From: Alphaproteobacteria bacterium US3C007
GTDB taxonomy: Bacteria; Pseudomonadota; Alphaproteobacteria; Rhodobacterales; Rhodobacteraceae
DNA: 64,000 nucleotides
Assembly: GCA_034423775.1 (NCBI GenBank)
Contig: CP139918.1
Location: forward strand, 2,976,001-3,040,000
Direction of reading: 5' to 3'
Positions 63,566 to 64,000 of this stretch are shown one piece after another. Each line of letters begins with the position of its first letter. Position 1 is the first letter of the stretch. A program made the position numbers and the translations under genes. The notes beneath the pieces are model-generated. The model was not told where the DNA came from and searched no databases. It saw only the letters and a program-made list of their open reading frames with translations.

Positions 63566-64000
63566 ATGTTTCCTCGTGCGATACAGCAGGCAAGCAAGCC
63601 AAAACAGGTTGCCTATTCTCTCTTTCTTCCAATTGCGTTGTTTATCTGGATTTTGCCACTTCTAGCCGTGTTTTTAACCTCGGTTCGAGGTGCAAAAGAC
63701 ATCAATACGGGCAATGTGTTTGGATGGCCAAGCGAATTCAAATTCGTCGAAAATTATACCGCAGTCTTTATGCAAACGGAGGCTGTGAAATATTTTTTTA
63801 ACAGCTTTCTGATCACGTTACCAGCCGTCGCGATCTCGATCGCTCTGGCCTGTTTGGCTGGTTATGCGTTGGCTATTTATCGATTTCGTCTGGCATTGCC
63901 GCTATTTTTCCTTTTTGTGGCCGGAAACTTTGTGCCGTTTCAGATTTTAATGGTTCCTGTGCGCGACATGTCGGTGCAAACGGGGCTTTATAATACGATT
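63566..64000 (+). CDS. Sugar ABC transporter permease (MalG type), 3' end beyond window
   Basis: 145 codons are present before the right edge. ATG directly follows the preceding permease stop. Seen: first membrane helix (LFLPIALFIWILPLLAVFLT), FKFVENYTAVF, YFFNSFLITLPAVAISIALA and AGYALAIYRF, GNFVPFQILMVPV, all as in MalG/UgpE-type CUT1 permeases. The EAA loop would lie beyond the window. Forms the heterodimer with the upstream permease. Confidence 0.9.
   Translation, partial: MFPRAIQQASKPKQVAYSLFLPIALFIWILPLLAVFLTSVRGAKDINTGNVFGWPSEFKFVENYTAVFMQTEAVKYFFNSFLITLPAVAISIALACLAGYALAIYRFRLALPLFFLFVAGNFVPFQILMVPVRDMSVQTGLYNTI

Noticed and set aside
1..64000. tRNA, rRNA, CRISPR arrays, prophage or intact insertion sequences
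   Set aside because: No T-arm-like GGTTCGAATC cores, repeat-spacer arrays, transposase or phage genes were seen; the only recombinase is the housekeeping XerD.

Overview
The window looks like a chromosomal segment of an alphaproteobacterium of the order Rhodobacterales (Roseobacter group) with a moderate, rather low GC content. This rests on gene content and order: pyrH-frr-uppS-cdsA-dxr-rseP-bamA-skp-fabZ-lpxA-lpxI-lpxB, tkt beside zapA and two gap genes, an aerobic fused indolepyruvate ferredoxin oxidoreductase, an IalB-type protein, and a DUF6477/DUF6456 pair beside lipA. It is almost entirely coding, with no rRNA, tRNA, CRISPR array or intact mobile element that I can see.

Layout. 1-4704 (minus): a MobA-like nucleotidyltransferase cut by the window edge, a CorC/HlyC membrane protein, xerD, an uncharacterised exported protein and a 49-residue membrane protein. 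4822-6481: aroK-aroB. 6506-8069 (minus): ssb and miaA. 8201-19979: a 12-gene growth and envelope block running from UMP kinase and ribosome recycling through undecaprenyl-PP, CDP-DAG and MEP-isoprenoid enzymes to RseP, BamA, Skp and lipid A synthesis. 19982-26620: an IalB protein and a valine-degradation set (mmsB, 3-hydroxyisobutyryl-CoA hydrolase, acyl-CoA dehydrogenase, mmsA) with a divergent LysR regulator. 26685-33853: a CBS protein, coaD, two gap genes, tkt, a coiled-coil gene with zapA, a monothiol glutaredoxin and a BolA protein. 33956-39253: purL and a three-gene overlapping PLP-lyase / M24 hydrolase / racemase cassette. 39507-46809: a LysR regulator, indolepyruvate oxidoreductase, an acyltransferase, murI and argC. 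46825-51893: cytochrome c maturation genes ccmE, ccmF and ccmH, then an enoyl-CoA hydratase and an SDR. 52060-54873 (minus): a DUF1772 protein, a broken cupin gene and guaA. 55076-59223: an MttB-like methyltransferase, DUF6477, a frameshifted DUF6456 regulator and lipA. 59312-64000: an IclR-regulated CUT1 sugar ABC transporter, cut by the right edge.

The most notable points are these. The DUF6456 gene is split exactly at a (GC)6 tract, so that one GC unit more would rejoin it, and a perfect CtrA-type box lies upstream; it may be related to the gene-transfer-agent activator GafA. A cupin gene translationally coupled to guaA carries one in-frame amber codon. Both gap genes have LacI-type palindromic operators, and the second gap lacks the aspartate that normally selects NAD. 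Several start codons were moved from the longest open frame to a nearby codon with a ribosome binding site (aroK, aroB, ssb, pyrH, bamA, the acyl-CoA dehydrogenase, mmsA, tkt, purL, guaA and others).
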